Assembly: GCA_036381255.1 (NCBI GenBank) | Contig: DASVDG010000114.1 | Span: 62,001-126,000, forward strand | From: CALBZE01 sp036381255 | GTDB taxonomy: Bacteria; Gemmatimonadota; Gemmatimonadetes; Longimicrobiales; RSA9 | Length of the DNA: 64,000 nt | Direction of reading: 5' to 3' | Part shown: positions 44,284 to 54,129 of the stretch, piece after piece | Layout: the number at the start of each line of letters is the position of its first letter | How positions within the stretch are numbered: position 1 is the stretch's first letter | Notes under the pieces: generated by a model | Told to the model about the DNA's origin: nothing | The model's database searches: none | What the model saw: only the letters and a program-made list of their open reading frames with translations | Program-made: the position numbers and the translations under genes

Positions 44284-44922
44284 TCAGCGGGTGCCGAACA
44301 ACCGATCGCCGGCGTCGCCGAGGCCGGGTAGGATGTAGCCGTGCTCGTTGAGCTGGCGGTCGAGCGCGGCGGCGAAGACCTGGACGTCGGGGTGGTCGTC
44401 GAGCATGCGGCTCACGCCCTCGGGCGCGGCGACGAGGCAGACCAGCCGGACGCGGCTCGCGCCGTTGTCCTTGAGGAATCGAACGGCGGCGGAAGCGGAG
44501 CCGCCGGTCGCGAGCATGGGGTCGAGGACGAGGAAGTCGCGCGCCTCTGGCTCCGGCGGGATCTTGAAGTAGTAGTGGACCGGCTGGAGCGTGTCGTGCT
44601 CGCGGTAGAGCCCGATGTGCCCGACCCGGACCGACGGCATGAGCCGGAGCATCCCCTCGACCATGCCGAGCCCCGCCCGCAGCACGGGCACGAGCGTGAG
44701 CTTCTTGCCGCTGACCGCGTAGCCGATGGTCCGCTCGAGCGGCGTCTCGATCTCGACGGGTTCGAGGGGGAGGTCCTTCGTCGCCTCGTACCCCATGAGC
44801 ATGGCAATCTCGTCGACGAGCTCGCGGAACGTCTTCTTCGACGTGTCCTTGCTGCGGAGCACCGCGAGCTTGTGCTGGATGAGCGGGTGCTCGACGACGG
44901 TCAGGTTCGGGAAGCCGTTCAC
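44284..44922 (-). CDS. upp: Uracil phosphoribosyltransferase
   Basis: Converts uracil and PRPP to UMP in pyrimidine salvage. The 212-residue protein has VVEHPLIQHKLAVLR, VPVLRAGLGMVEGM, HIGLYREHDTLQPVHYYFK, the PRPP motif VLDPMLATGGSA and the C-terminal uracil site with LDRQLNEHGYILPGLGDAGD. All are standard. A promoter lies about 45 bases upstream, and a tRNA gene follows closely. Confidence 0.97.
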   Translation of the reverse strand: MNGFPNLTVVEHPLIQHKLAVLRSKDTSKKTFRELVDEIAMLMGYEATKDLPLEPVEIETPLERTIGYAVSGKKLTLVPVLRAGLGMVEGMLRLMPSVRVGHIGLYREHDTLQPVHYYFKIPPEPEARDFLVLDPMLATGGSASAAVRFLKDNGASRVRLVCLVAAPEGVSRMLDDHPDVQVFAAALDRQLNEHGYILPGLGDAGDRLFGTR

Positions 44923-44964
44923 GGTTCGCCCCTTCGCGGTGGTGATCTGCTTCGATCGCGGGGA

Positions 44965-44992
44965 AGTATACGGCGGAAGGGAGCGCGGTCAA
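44965..44992 (-). promoter_or_regulatory. Promoter of upp
   Basis: Minus-strand TTGACC (44987-44992) and TATACT (44965-44970) with 16-base spacing. The leader would be about 36 bases long. Confidence 0.65.
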
Positions 44993-45084
44993 GCGACACG
45001 GCGCCGGGCGGCGCCCCTTGCGCCGCGGCTGCGTGCACGGGTCCTGGCACGCATGGTGCCGCCATCGGGGTGGAAGGAGGCGCC

Positions 45085-45324
45085 ATGAAGACGGGGAATC
45101 TGAAGATCCGGGCGATCGAGAACGCCTACCTGGCCGACGAGGTGCGCAAGACGCTCGAAGCGCACCGGGGCGTGCGGACCGCGGCGGTCCGGCAGGGCCG
45201 GCCGGGTGGCGCGGAGGTCGAGTACGACGAGGCGCACATCAGTCTCGAACAGCTCGTCGCGCACCTGCGCGCCGAGGGATACGACGCGGAGATCGGCGGG
45301 TACGGCGCCGGCGGCGCGCCGTGA
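45085..45324 (+). CDS. HMA-like (heavy-metal-associated) domain protein lacking the CxxC motif
   Basis: A 79-residue protein that follows the ferredoxin-like HMA pattern: NLKIRAIENAYLADEVRKTL, GVRTAAVRQGRPGGAEVEYD, then ISLEQLVAHLRAEGYDAEI. The loop where copper chaperones carry CxxC reads Glu-Asn-Ala-Tyr-Leu, and the protein has no cysteine. It therefore should not bind Cu(I) in the usual way and may be a scaffold or ligand-sensing variant. The ATG has GGAAGGAGG four bases upstream. It is convergent with batD. Confidence 0.65.
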   Translation: MKTGNLKIRAIENAYLADEVRKTLEAHRGVRTAAVRQGRPGGAEVEYDEAHISLEQLVAHLRAEGYDAEIGGYGAGGAP

Positions 45325-45421
45325 GTCGCGTGGGCGCGCGGCGGGCCGGGCGCGCCGCTGCGCGACCGGGGCCGTGACGACGCCGGGTGTCCGTGCGCGA
45401 CGCCCGGCGGGCGTCGACGGG

Positions 45422-47947
45422 TCAGAGCGTGCCGACGTCGTCGGCCTCGATCCACCCCTCCCCGCCATCGGCCAGCCGGACGCGCAGCCAGCCATCGCGG
45501 CGCTCGACCAGGAGCAGGCCGCTCCCGGCCCCGAGGGTGCGAAGCGTCTGCGCGCGCACGTGCGGCGCGGCTCGGAGCGGCGCCTGTTCCGGCAGCGTGA
45601 TCCCGGTCGTGCCGCGGAGCCGGCCGGCGCTCCACGTGCCGACCAGCGCGGCCGCGACGACGATGCCGAGCACGGCCGCGGCGCCGCTCGCGCGGCGGCG
45701 CCGGCGCAGGAACAGGATCCCGGCGCCGGCGCCGAGGAGCCAGGTCGCGCCCGCCAGGAAGAGGAGCTCGTCGGTCGACAGCGGTACGGCCGGCATCGCC
45801 TGCCGCAGCAGCCAGGGGTCGACGCCCGCGACTTCGAGATTGTGGCGCGTGTCGGCGTCGCGGGGCGCGAGGCGGGCGGCGCGGAGCCACGCCCAGATGG
45901 CGCGGCCGTGCTCCCCGGCCTGGTGGTAGGCGTTGCCGAGATTGTACCAGCCGGCCGGGTCGGCGGGGTGCTCGGCGACGAAGGCGGCGAACGCCTCGGC
46001 CGCGGCGTCGTGCCGGCCGTCGCGGAACAGCGCCGCCCCGCGCTCGAAGGCGCCCGTCGCCGTCTGCGCGCCGGTGGCTGTGGGGGCGGCGAGCATCAGG
46101 AGCACCGCACCGACGGTCATCGCCGCGGCCCGCCGGGGTGCGCGGGCCTCGCGGTCGACCGCAAGGAGCAGGCGCTCCGCCTCGTCGATCAGCGCGAGCC
46201 GCTCGGCGCTGCCGGGCGCCGCGGGCTCGAACCGCGCGCGCGCGATGCGGTCGAGCAGCGCGCAGACGGCTGCGACCGTCTCCGCGCTGACCCCGGCGGC
46301 CTCGAGTGCGGCGGCCAGGGAATCGCTCCCCGCCCTCCGCACCGCCGGCTCGCCGATCCGGTCGGCGAGCCAATCCCGGAGCGTCGCATCGAGGTCGCGG
46401 AGCAGCGTCGCCGCGTCCCCGCCGACCCGGCGCCGGAGCGCAGCTGTTTCGGCGCGCAGACGACGGCGCAGCGCCCGTCGCGGCGGCACTTGCCCGCGCC
46501 CCGCGCGACGCCGGCCGACCGCGAGGCCGAGCAACGCGACCAGCGGCAGGAGCTGCGCCGCGGCGAACCACGGCGTGCGGACCCAGCGCAGCGCGGAGGG
46601 TCCGGCGGGCTCCGGCTTCAGGTACCGGATCGCGGGCGCGGCGTCGGGCGCGACCACGACATCCGCGCCGGGGCGCACGGTGATCGAGAGCGGCGCCGCG
46701 CGCGCGACGGCGTAGCGCTCGAGCGCCGGGTCGAAGTACGCGTACTCGATCGGCGGCAGCTCGAACGACCCCGCCTTCTGGGGCACCACCACCCAGGTGA
46801 AGCGCTTGGTGCCGGTCACCACGCCGTCCTCGGTCCGGACATCGGCGTCCTCGCTCGGCTGAAAGACCTGGAGGCCATCGAGCGCCGGCAGCGCGGGTGG
46901 CGGTAGCGCCTTGATGTTGCCGTCGCCTTCGACCTCGACGGTCAGCGCCGCCGCCTCGCCCACCGGCACGTCGGCCGGCTCGAGGCGGGCGCGCACCTCG
47001 AAGCGGCCGACGGCGCCCGTGAACGAGGCCGGCCGCCCCTGCTCTGGCAACGGGAGCACCACGACGGAGAGGGAGTCGCTGGCCAGCTCGTGGGACTGCG
47101 GCGCGTAGAGCACGCCGCGCCGGATCTCGTATTTCAGCCGCGCCGGCTCGAGGGTGTAGGCGCCCGTGGACAGCGGGAAGTACGCCCGGGCCAGCGTCCG
47201 GCCGAGATATACCCTCCCGCCGATGACGCGCGCGTCGGCGGCGCGGCCGCCGGGCAGGTCGTGCACCCAGAACCCCTGCGCGTCCGGCGGAACGTACTCC
47301 GGCGACCGTCGCAGCCGCATCTGCGCGCGCTCGGAGATCAGCACCTCGGCGCTCAGCGTCACCTGCTCGCCCACGTAGACCGTGTCGGGCCGCAGCGTCG
47401 CGCCGAAGAGGACCTCATCGCCTGGGCCTCGCGCGAGGCGTCCGGGTGCGATGCTCCCCGCGCCGCCGGCGCCGGGCCTGCCCGCGACGCCGCCGGTGCC
47501 CGGCGCACCCGGGCCCGTGCCGCCGCCGGTGATGCCGCGCGCGACGCCCCCGCCCGTGGCGGGCTGCGTGACCGTCAGCGTGAGCGCGGACGTCCGGTAC
47601 GTGCCGCCTTCGACGGTGATGGTGAACGGCGGGATGCGGTAGTGCCCCGGCGCGGTCGGGCGCAGGACCATCTCGCGCCGCACCAGCCGATTGCGGCCGC
47701 CGGGGAACGAGAAGCGGATCTGCGAGAAATCGCGGGTGCCGACGACTTCGAGCTCGCGGGGGAGCGCGGGCGGCGTGATCCGCTCCGGCGCCGCGCCGCC
47801 GGTCTCGATGTGAAGCTCGAGCACGGTGGTCCTGCCGGCCGGAACGACGCGCGCCGAGAGCGTCGACCACACCCGGACCGTGTCCTGCGCCGACGCCGCG
47901 GTCGTTACGGTGAGCACGGCCAGGAGCAGAAGCGCCGTCGCCCGCAT
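45422..47947 (-). CDS. batD: BatD-like protein fused to TPR and SH3-type C-terminus
   Basis: An 841-residue exported protein. A signal peptide (residues ~1-20, ending ASAQ) is followed by BatD-type beta domains (about 22-440; DFSQIRFSFPGGRN, VYVGEQVTLSAEVL), interrupted by a Gly-rich stretch (about 140-165). A membrane helix (about 490-510), a helical cytoplasmic domain and a second hydrophobic segment ending PTATGAQ follow. Then come TPR repeats (FERGAALFRDGRHDAAAEAF; AGWYNLGNAYHQAGEHGRAI), two further helices and a bacterial SH3-like end (GWLRVRLADGGEGWIEADDV). This looks like BatD plus BatE in one chain. The start is ATG 47947 or the GTG before it. Confidence 0.8.
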   Translation of the reverse strand: MRATALLLLAVLTVTTAASAQDTVRVWSTLSARVVPAGRTTVLELHIETGGAAPERITPPALPRELEVVGTRDFSQIRFSFPGGRNRLVRREMVLRPTAPGHYRIPPFTITVEGGTYRTSALTLTVTQPATGGGVARGITGGGTGPGAPGTGGVAGRPGAGGAGSIAPGRLARGPGDEVLFGATLRPDTVYVGEQVTLSAEVLISERAQMRLRRSPEYVPPDAQGFWVHDLPGGRAADARVIGGRVYLGRTLARAYFPLSTGAYTLEPARLKYEIRRGVLYAPQSHELASDSLSVVVLPLPEQGRPASFTGAVGRFEVRARLEPADVPVGEAAALTVEVEGDGNIKALPPPALPALDGLQVFQPSEDADVRTEDGVVTGTKRFTWVVVPQKAGSFELPPIEYAYFDPALERYAVARAAPLSITVRPGADVVVAPDAAPAIRYLKPEPAGPSALRWVRTPWFAAAQLLPLVALLGLAVGRRRAGRGQVPPRRALRRRLRAETAALRRRVGGDAATLLRDLDATLRDWLADRIGEPAVRRAGSDSLAAALEAAGVSAETVAAVCALLDRIARARFEPAAPGSAERLALIDEAERLLLAVDREARAPRRAAAMTVGAVLLMLAAPTATGAQTATGAFERGAALFRDGRHDAAAEAFAAFVAEHPADPAGWYNLGNAYHQAGEHGRAIWAWLRAARLAPRDADTRHNLEVAGVDPWLLRQAMPAVPLSTDELLFLAGATWLLGAGAGILFLRRRRRASGAAAVLGIVVAAALVGTWSAGRLRGTTGITLPEQAPLRAAPHVRAQTLRTLGAGSGLLLVERRDGWLRVRLADGGEGWIEADDVGTL

Positions 47948-49758
47948 CACCAATCCCGCGCCACCGGCGTGTCCCGCCGGCCCTTGCGCAGCTGATCCCG
48001 GAACAGCTCCCGCTCGTCCTGCTCGACCGCGCTCAGGATCCGCTCCGCCTGTTCCCGGCTCATCGCGCCCGGGTCGCGCGGCGTGCCCCCGTCGCTGGAC
48101 GACGACGGCCGCGGCTGGCGCCCCGCGCCGCCCTGCCGCCGGCCCGACGGGTCCTGCGGCCGTTGCTGCGGCTGGCCGGCGCCGCCGCCCTGCGCCGGTG
48201 GCGGCTGCCGCTCCCGCTCGCGCAGCGCCATCTCGAGGTTCCACTTGGCGTCCACGTCGCCGGGGTGGATGCGTAGCGCGCGCTTGTACGCTTCGACCGC
48301 CGCGTCCAGCAGCCGCGCCCGGGCCTCCGGGTCCGCGCTGGCACGACCGGCCTGGAGGAAGCGGTTCCCGAGGTTGTAGTGCGTCCGCTCGCGCGTGTCC
48401 GGGTCGACCGACGCGAGCGCCTGCCGCAGATGCCGCTCCGCCTCGTCGTACCGGCCCAGCCGGAGCAGCGCCGTGCCCAGGTTGTAGTGCAACACCGGCG
48501 ACGCCTCGCCGTCGGCCAGCGCCTCGAGGTACGCCTCGACCGCCTCTTCGTACCTCCCTTCGCGGTACAGCCGGTTGCCGCGCTCGAGGTCGCCGATGCC
48601 GAACCCGGCGAGGAAGGCGAGGGCGAGGAGTCCGACCGCGCGTGTCGCGGCGGCGGCCGGCGCCCGTCGGCGTGGCCGCGCCGGCCGCTGCCGGTGTCGG
48701 TTCGACGACAGCAGCGGCTCGAGCGGCACCCGCAGCAGCATCCGCGCGGGGATCCCCCGGGCGCGGACCGCATCGGCGACGATCAGGAGGAGCGCCAGCG
48801 CGATGAACCAGGCGGAGCGGTCCTGCGCCCGCACCTGCCGGTCGCCGGTCCCCGTCGCGCGCTCGAGTCCGCGCAGCTCGGCCAGCAGCCGGTCGGTCGC
48901 GCCTGCGCGGTCGGCCTGGAGATAGCGCCCGCCCGTGATCCCGGCGACGCGGTCCAGCAGCGCGTCATTCCTCCGCGAGATCACGACGTTGCCCGACGGA
49001 TCCCGCTTGAAGCCCGTCGCCACGCCGGTCACGGGGTCCCGCTCCGGGACCGGCGCGCCATCGGTCGTGCCGATGCCGATGGTGAAGACGACGACGCCCG
49101 CGGCCGCGGCGCGTTCCGCGGCATCGATCACCGCGGCCTCCTCCTCCAGCGCCTCGCCGTCGGTGACCAGCACGACCGCGCGGTCGGCGCGCGTCGTCTC
49201 CCGGCTGCGGACGAGATCCGTCGCCTGGCGCAGCGCCGATGCGAGCGACGAACCGCCCTGGCTGACGATCGCCGGGTCGAGCGCGTCGAGGTAGAGCTGG
49301 AGCGCGGCGTGGTCGACGGTCAGCGGCGAGAGCACGTACGCCCGGCCCGCGAACGCGACGAGCCCGATCCGGTCGCCGTTCAGCTCGCGGAGCAGCCGTC
49401 GCGCGAGGAGGCGCTCGCGTTCGAGGCGATCGGGCGAGAGGTCGCGTGCCCACATTGATTTCGAGACATCGAGCGCGAGGACGAGATCGAGCGCGCGCGT
49501 CTGCGTCTCGACCACGCGCCGTCCCCAACGCGGGCCGGCGGCCGCGATTCCTAGCGAGAGGCCGGCCAGCGCGATGCACACGAGCCGGGCCGTCGGGAAG
49601 CGGTGCAGATCGTGCGCGCCGAGGCGGCGGATCAGCGCGGCGTCGCCGAGGAGCGCGGCGACGCGGCGGCGGCGGCGCGCGTGGCCGGCCACGGCCAGGC
49701 CGAGGACGAGCGGCAGCGCGGACGCGAGCCAGAGCAGGTCGGGTCGCGCGAAGCTCAC
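47947..49758 (-). CDS. BatB-BatC fusion: VWA membrane protein with TPR C-terminus
   Basis: A 603-residue protein. The N-terminal half is BatB-like: two membrane helices, then a von Willebrand A domain with a MIDAS (LVLALDVSKSMWARDLSPDR; GGSSLASAL; LVTDGE), and a third helix near 315. The C-terminal half (about 370-603) has TPR repeats (LERGNRLYREGRYEEAVEAY; LHYNLGTALLRLGRYDEAE) and a Gln/Pro/Gly-rich tail, as in BatC. In many bacteria these are two genes. The GTG start at 49756-49758 follows GGGGAGG and overlaps the batA stop. Confidence 0.82.
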   Translation of the reverse strand: MSFARPDLLWLASALPLVLGLAVAGHARRRRRVAALLGDAALIRRLGAHDLHRFPTARLVCIALAGLSLGIAAAGPRWGRRVVETQTRALDLVLALDVSKSMWARDLSPDRLERERLLARRLLRELNGDRIGLVAFAGRAYVLSPLTVDHAALQLYLDALDPAIVSQGGSSLASALRQATDLVRSRETTRADRAVVLVTDGEALEEEAAVIDAAERAAAAGVVVFTIGIGTTDGAPVPERDPVTGVATGFKRDPSGNVVISRRNDALLDRVAGITGGRYLQADRAGATDRLLAELRGLERATGTGDRQVRAQDRSAWFIALALLLIVADAVRARGIPARMLLRVPLEPLLSSNRHRQRPARPRRRAPAAAATRAVGLLALAFLAGFGIGDLERGNRLYREGRYEEAVEAYLEALADGEASPVLHYNLGTALLRLGRYDEAERHLRQALASVDPDTRERTHYNLGNRFLQAGRASADPEARARLLDAAVEAYKRALRIHPGDVDAKWNLEMALRERERQPPPAQGGGAGQPQQRPQDPSGRRQGGAGRQPRPSSSSDGGTPRDPGAMSREQAERILSAVEQDERELFRDQLRKGRRDTPVARDW

Positions 49759-50744
49759 GGTACCCTCCCCCACCGGCTGGCCAGCAGCAGCCACTCGGCC
49801 GCGAGGAGCATCGCGCCGAGGAACAGGAACGGCAGGTGCCGGGGCGTATATTCGATGTAGCGCCGGACCTCCACCGTGGTCTTCTCCAGCTCGTCGATCT
49901 GGCGGTAGATGCTGTCGAGCGCGGCCTCGTTCGTCGCCCGGAAGTACCGGCCGTTCGTCAGCCGCGCGATCTCGCGCAACAGGTCCTCGTCGATGTGGAC
50001 CGGCAGCTGCGCGTATTGATAGCCGCCGAGCAGCCCGCGCGCCACCGGCATCGGCGCGACACCGTCGCTGCCGACGCCGATCGTGTAGATCTTGATGTCG
50101 AACGCCGCCGCCGCGCGCGCCGCGGTGATCGGATCGATCTCGCCGCGGTTGTTCTCGCCATCGGTCATCAGGATCATGACCTTCGACTCGCCCGGCACCT
50201 GCCGCAAGCGGTTCGCCGCGGTCGCGATCGCGGTGCCGATCGCCGTGCCGTCCTCGAGCGCGCCCACGTCGAGCTGTGCGAGCGCGCGGTACAGCACCTC
50301 GTAGTCGATGGTGATCGGCACCTGCGTCAGCGCCTCGCCCGCGAACGCGACCATGCCGATGCGGTCGTAGCGGCGCGCGCGCACGAAGTCCGCGACCTTC
50401 TCCTTGGCCACCGTCAGGCGGTTGTCGGGGTGGAAATCCTCCGCGAGCATGGAGCTCGAGATGTCCACGACCAGCATGATCGCGATCCCCTCCGCCTCGA
50501 CGTCGATCGCCGAGGCGCCGGTCCGCGGCGCGGCGAGCGCGAGGATCAGCGCGACCGCCGCCGCGCCCCGCAGCCACCCCGGCGCCCGTGCGAGCCAGCG
50601 CGGCGCCGACCCGCCCAGCTTCGCGGCGTCCGCGGCGCGCGAGAAGCGGAAGCCGGGCCGGCGCCACCGCCGCTCGTAAAGCAGCCAGAGCGGGAGGAGC
50701 AGCAGCAGCGCGAGCGCCCAGGGGTGCGCGAAACCGAAGCTCAT
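49755..50744 (-). CDS. batA: BatA, VWA-domain membrane protein
   Basis: A 329-residue protein of the Bacteroides-aerotolerance type. Two N-terminal membrane helices (about 8-22 and 58-76) precede a VWA domain with MIDAS residues in IMLVVDISSSMLAEDF, DGTAIGTAIATA and ILMTDGENNRG. A C-terminal helix (about 305-322) follows. The family assembles with MoxR and DUF58 proteins at the inner membrane; its molecular job is not settled. The ATG overlaps the upstream gene by ATGA. Confidence 0.88.
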   Translation of the reverse strand: MSFGFAHPWALALLLLLPLWLLYERRWRRPGFRFSRAADAAKLGGSAPRWLARAPGWLRGAAAVALILALAAPRTGASAIDVEAEGIAIMLVVDISSSMLAEDFHPDNRLTVAKEKVADFVRARRYDRIGMVAFAGEALTQVPITIDYEVLYRALAQLDVGALEDGTAIGTAIATAANRLRQVPGESKVMILMTDGENNRGEIDPITAARAAAAFDIKIYTIGVGSDGVAPMPVARGLLGGYQYAQLPVHIDEDLLREIARLTNGRYFRATNEAALDSIYRQIDELEKTTVEVRRYIEYTPRHLPFLFLGAMLLAAEWLLLASRWGRVP

Positions 50745-51775
50745 GCCACCTCCTCGTCCCCCGCGGCCGCGTCCTGTGCGACCGGGTGCCCGGCCGTCGA
50801 ATCCGGCTCCGGCGGCGCGCCGTGCGCCTGCACCCAGGCGCGGGCGGCGGCCCAATCCTCGAACGCCTCCTCCGGCGTCGGCCGGCGGCGAGCGAACTTC
50901 ACCAGGTCCGCCGAAGCCAGCAGCCGCGCCAGCGCCGCCGCCGCTTCGGGGTCCATCCCGCGCTCCGCCCGCTCCACCAGCTCCGTCGTCGTCAGCTCGG
51001 CGCCCCAGTCGCGGTTCACCTCGTCGAGGTAGAGCCGCACGGCCGCGGTCACGAGGGAGTAGAACGGCTTGTACCGGCCCGCCTCGACCAGCCCCGACGC
51101 GCGGGCGCGATCGAGCGCCGCGAGCGCCCGCTCGCGCGGCGGGATCGGCGGGCCGATCGGGACCGGCACCGGGCGGGCGGCGCGCCGCCACCAGTAGACC
51201 AGGCCGCCGACCGCGACGGCACCCACGAGCAGCGCCATGAACAGCGGCCACCACGTCCGGCTCGCGCCGAGCACGTCCTTCAACCCGCGCGGTCGGAGCC
51301 CCGTCGTGTCGGGCGGCAGGACGGAGCGGACCATCAGCCGCGGCAGCCGCGCCTCGACCGTACGCTCTCCGTCCGGCCCGACCAGCCGCACCGCGACGGT
51401 CGGGAGCGTCGCCGCGCCGGGGCGCCAGGCGCTCAGCGGATAGACCGCGGTGACGCGGCGGCGCCCGTCCGGCAGCGTCTCGGCGCTCTCCCGGGGTCGC
51501 CCGGCCGGCTCGATCGGCTCGCCGACCGCGAGCGAGTCCGGGAACTCGACCCGGTACCCCGGCGGCAGGTCGACCCGGAGCGCCGCGCGGAACACGTCGC
51601 CGACGCGCACCGTGTCCGGCGCGATGGCCGCGGCCACGGCCGGCTCCTGTGCGGAAGACGGCGACTGCCGCGTGGCGGCCGGTGCGGAGCGCGATGCGTC
51701 CGCAGCCACGACGCGCCCCGGGGGCACCGTCGCCAGCAGCGACACGGACACGGCGAGGGCGACCGACCTCATCAT
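50741..51775 (-). CDS. DUF4381-like exported membrane protein of the Bat cluster
   Basis: A 344-residue protein with a signal peptide (ending VVAAD, residue ~26). An exported beta-sandwich region (about 45-155; VRVGDVFRAALRVDLPPGYR) is followed by one membrane helix (about 178-196) and a cytoplasmic helical domain (RALAALDRARASGLVEAGRY, FYSLVTAAVRLYLDEVNRDW, AELTTTELVERAERG). The architecture matches the uncharacterised proteins found between DUF58 and batA genes. The start is Met-Met, overlapping the DUF58 stop. Confidence 0.72.
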   Translation of the reverse strand: MMRSVALAVSVSLLATVPPGRVVAADASRSAPAATRQSPSSAQEPAVAAAIAPDTVRVGDVFRAALRVDLPPGYRVEFPDSLAVGEPIEPAGRPRESAETLPDGRRRVTAVYPLSAWRPGAATLPTVAVRLVGPDGERTVEARLPRLMVRSVLPPDTTGLRPRGLKDVLGASRTWWPLFMALLVGAVAVGGLVYWWRRAARPVPVPIGPPIPPRERALAALDRARASGLVEAGRYKPFYSLVTAAVRLYLDEVNRDWGAELTTTELVERAERGMDPEAAAALARLLASADLVKFARRRPTPEEAFEDWAAARAWVQAHGAPPEPDSTAGHPVAQDAAAGDEEVA

Positions 51776-53057
51776 CGCCTCAGCATCCGTTCCCTGCGGC
51801 GGAAGAAACCGAGCAGCGGCGCGATGTACGAGGCATCCGTGCGCACCTCGATCTCGTCCACGCCGAGGCGCCGGAACGTCCGCCGCAGACTCTCCCGCCC
51901 CGCCGCCCGCCGCGCCGCGTACGCGGCGCGAAGCACGGATCGGCCGGTGTCCACCGCGTGCTCCTCGCCCGTTTCCGGGTCGACCAGCACCAGGACGCCG
52001 GCATCCGGGATCGACTCCTCGGCGACGTCCGTGATCGACACCGCCACGATGTCGTGCCGGCCGGAGACCAGGCGGAGCGTGCGCTCGAACGCCTCTTGCC
52101 GCCGACGCGCCGCGTCCGGCGAGCCACCGAGCTGGAAGTCGCTGAGCACGAACACGATTGCCTTCTGGGGCAGCACCCGTGCCGCGTAGTCGAGCGCCGC
52201 GGCCAGCTCGGTGCCCCGGCCGCGCGGGCGGAACGCGAGTACGTCCCGGATCAGCCGCAGCACGTGGCGCCGGCCCTTCTTCGGTGGCACGAAGTGCTCG
52301 ACGTGGTCCGTGAAGACGAGCAAGCCGACCCGGTCGTTGTTGCGCACCGCGGAGAGCGCGAGGACCGCCGCGATCTCCGCGGCCAGCTCCGCCTTGAAAC
52401 GGCCTCGCGTGCCGAACTGCTCCGAGCCCGAGAGGTCCACGGCGAGGAGCACCGTGAGCTCGCGCTCCTCGACGTACCGCTTCACGTACGGGTGCCCCAT
52501 GCGCGCGGTCACGTTCCAGTCGATCGCGCGCACCTCGTCGCCGGGCTGGTACTCCCTCACCTCGGCGAACTCCATCCCCTGCCCCTTGAAGACCGAGTGG
52601 TACTCGCCGCCGAACAGCGAGTCGACCCAGCCGCGGGTCCGCAGCTCGATGAGGCGGACCTGGCGGAGCACCTCGCGGGGCACCCCGCTAGAGGTTTCTG
52701 CGCCGTCCGCCGTCGTCGCGTGCGCCGCGGACCGGTGCGCCGGCGCGCCGCCCGCCGCGCGCTTGCCGCGCGGCGCGCCCGCCGGCACCACGTACCCGTC
52801 CCCCGCGTGTGCCCCGCGCGCGCCCCGCGGATCGTCCGCGTAGGGAGCTTCGGCGCCGGGCGCACCATCGGGTGCGGCGTCCGCGACGCCCCCGACCCAC
52901 CGGCGCAGTCGCCGCCAGACCGTGCCGGGAACGCGAGAGGGACCGCGCGCCCGTGCGGTCCCTCCCCCCTCCGGCCGCTCCGGCGCGCGGCCGGGGTGGC
53001 GTGGCGGCGCGGTCCGGCCGGTCGCGCCGACGCGGTCCGGCGGCGTCGGTCCGGTGC

Positions 53058-53061
<4 letters not shown>
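51772..53061 (-). CDS. DUF58-domain protein (VWA-like) of the MoxR/Bat cluster
   Basis: A 429-residue protein. Residues ~1-130 are a low-complexity Pro/Gly/Arg/Ala-rich extension. The conserved DUF58 part begins near REVLRQVRLIELRTRGWVD. It includes LFGGEYHSVFKGQGMEFAEV, REYQPGDEVRAIDWNVTARM, YVKRYVEERELTVLLAVDLS and IVFVLSDFQLGG. DUF58 proteins usually accompany MoxR ATPases. The GTG start overlaps the moxR stop (GTGA); a later start near residue 125 would remove the odd extension. Confidence 0.85.
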
Positions 53062-54041
<980 letters not shown>

Positions 54042-54129
54042 GCCGATTCCCTCCAGTGATGCGTGAGCGGATCGAGCTTGTGGTACGCCGCGGCGCCGGC
54101 CGAGGATCCACGGCGCAAGAGCGGCGCGC

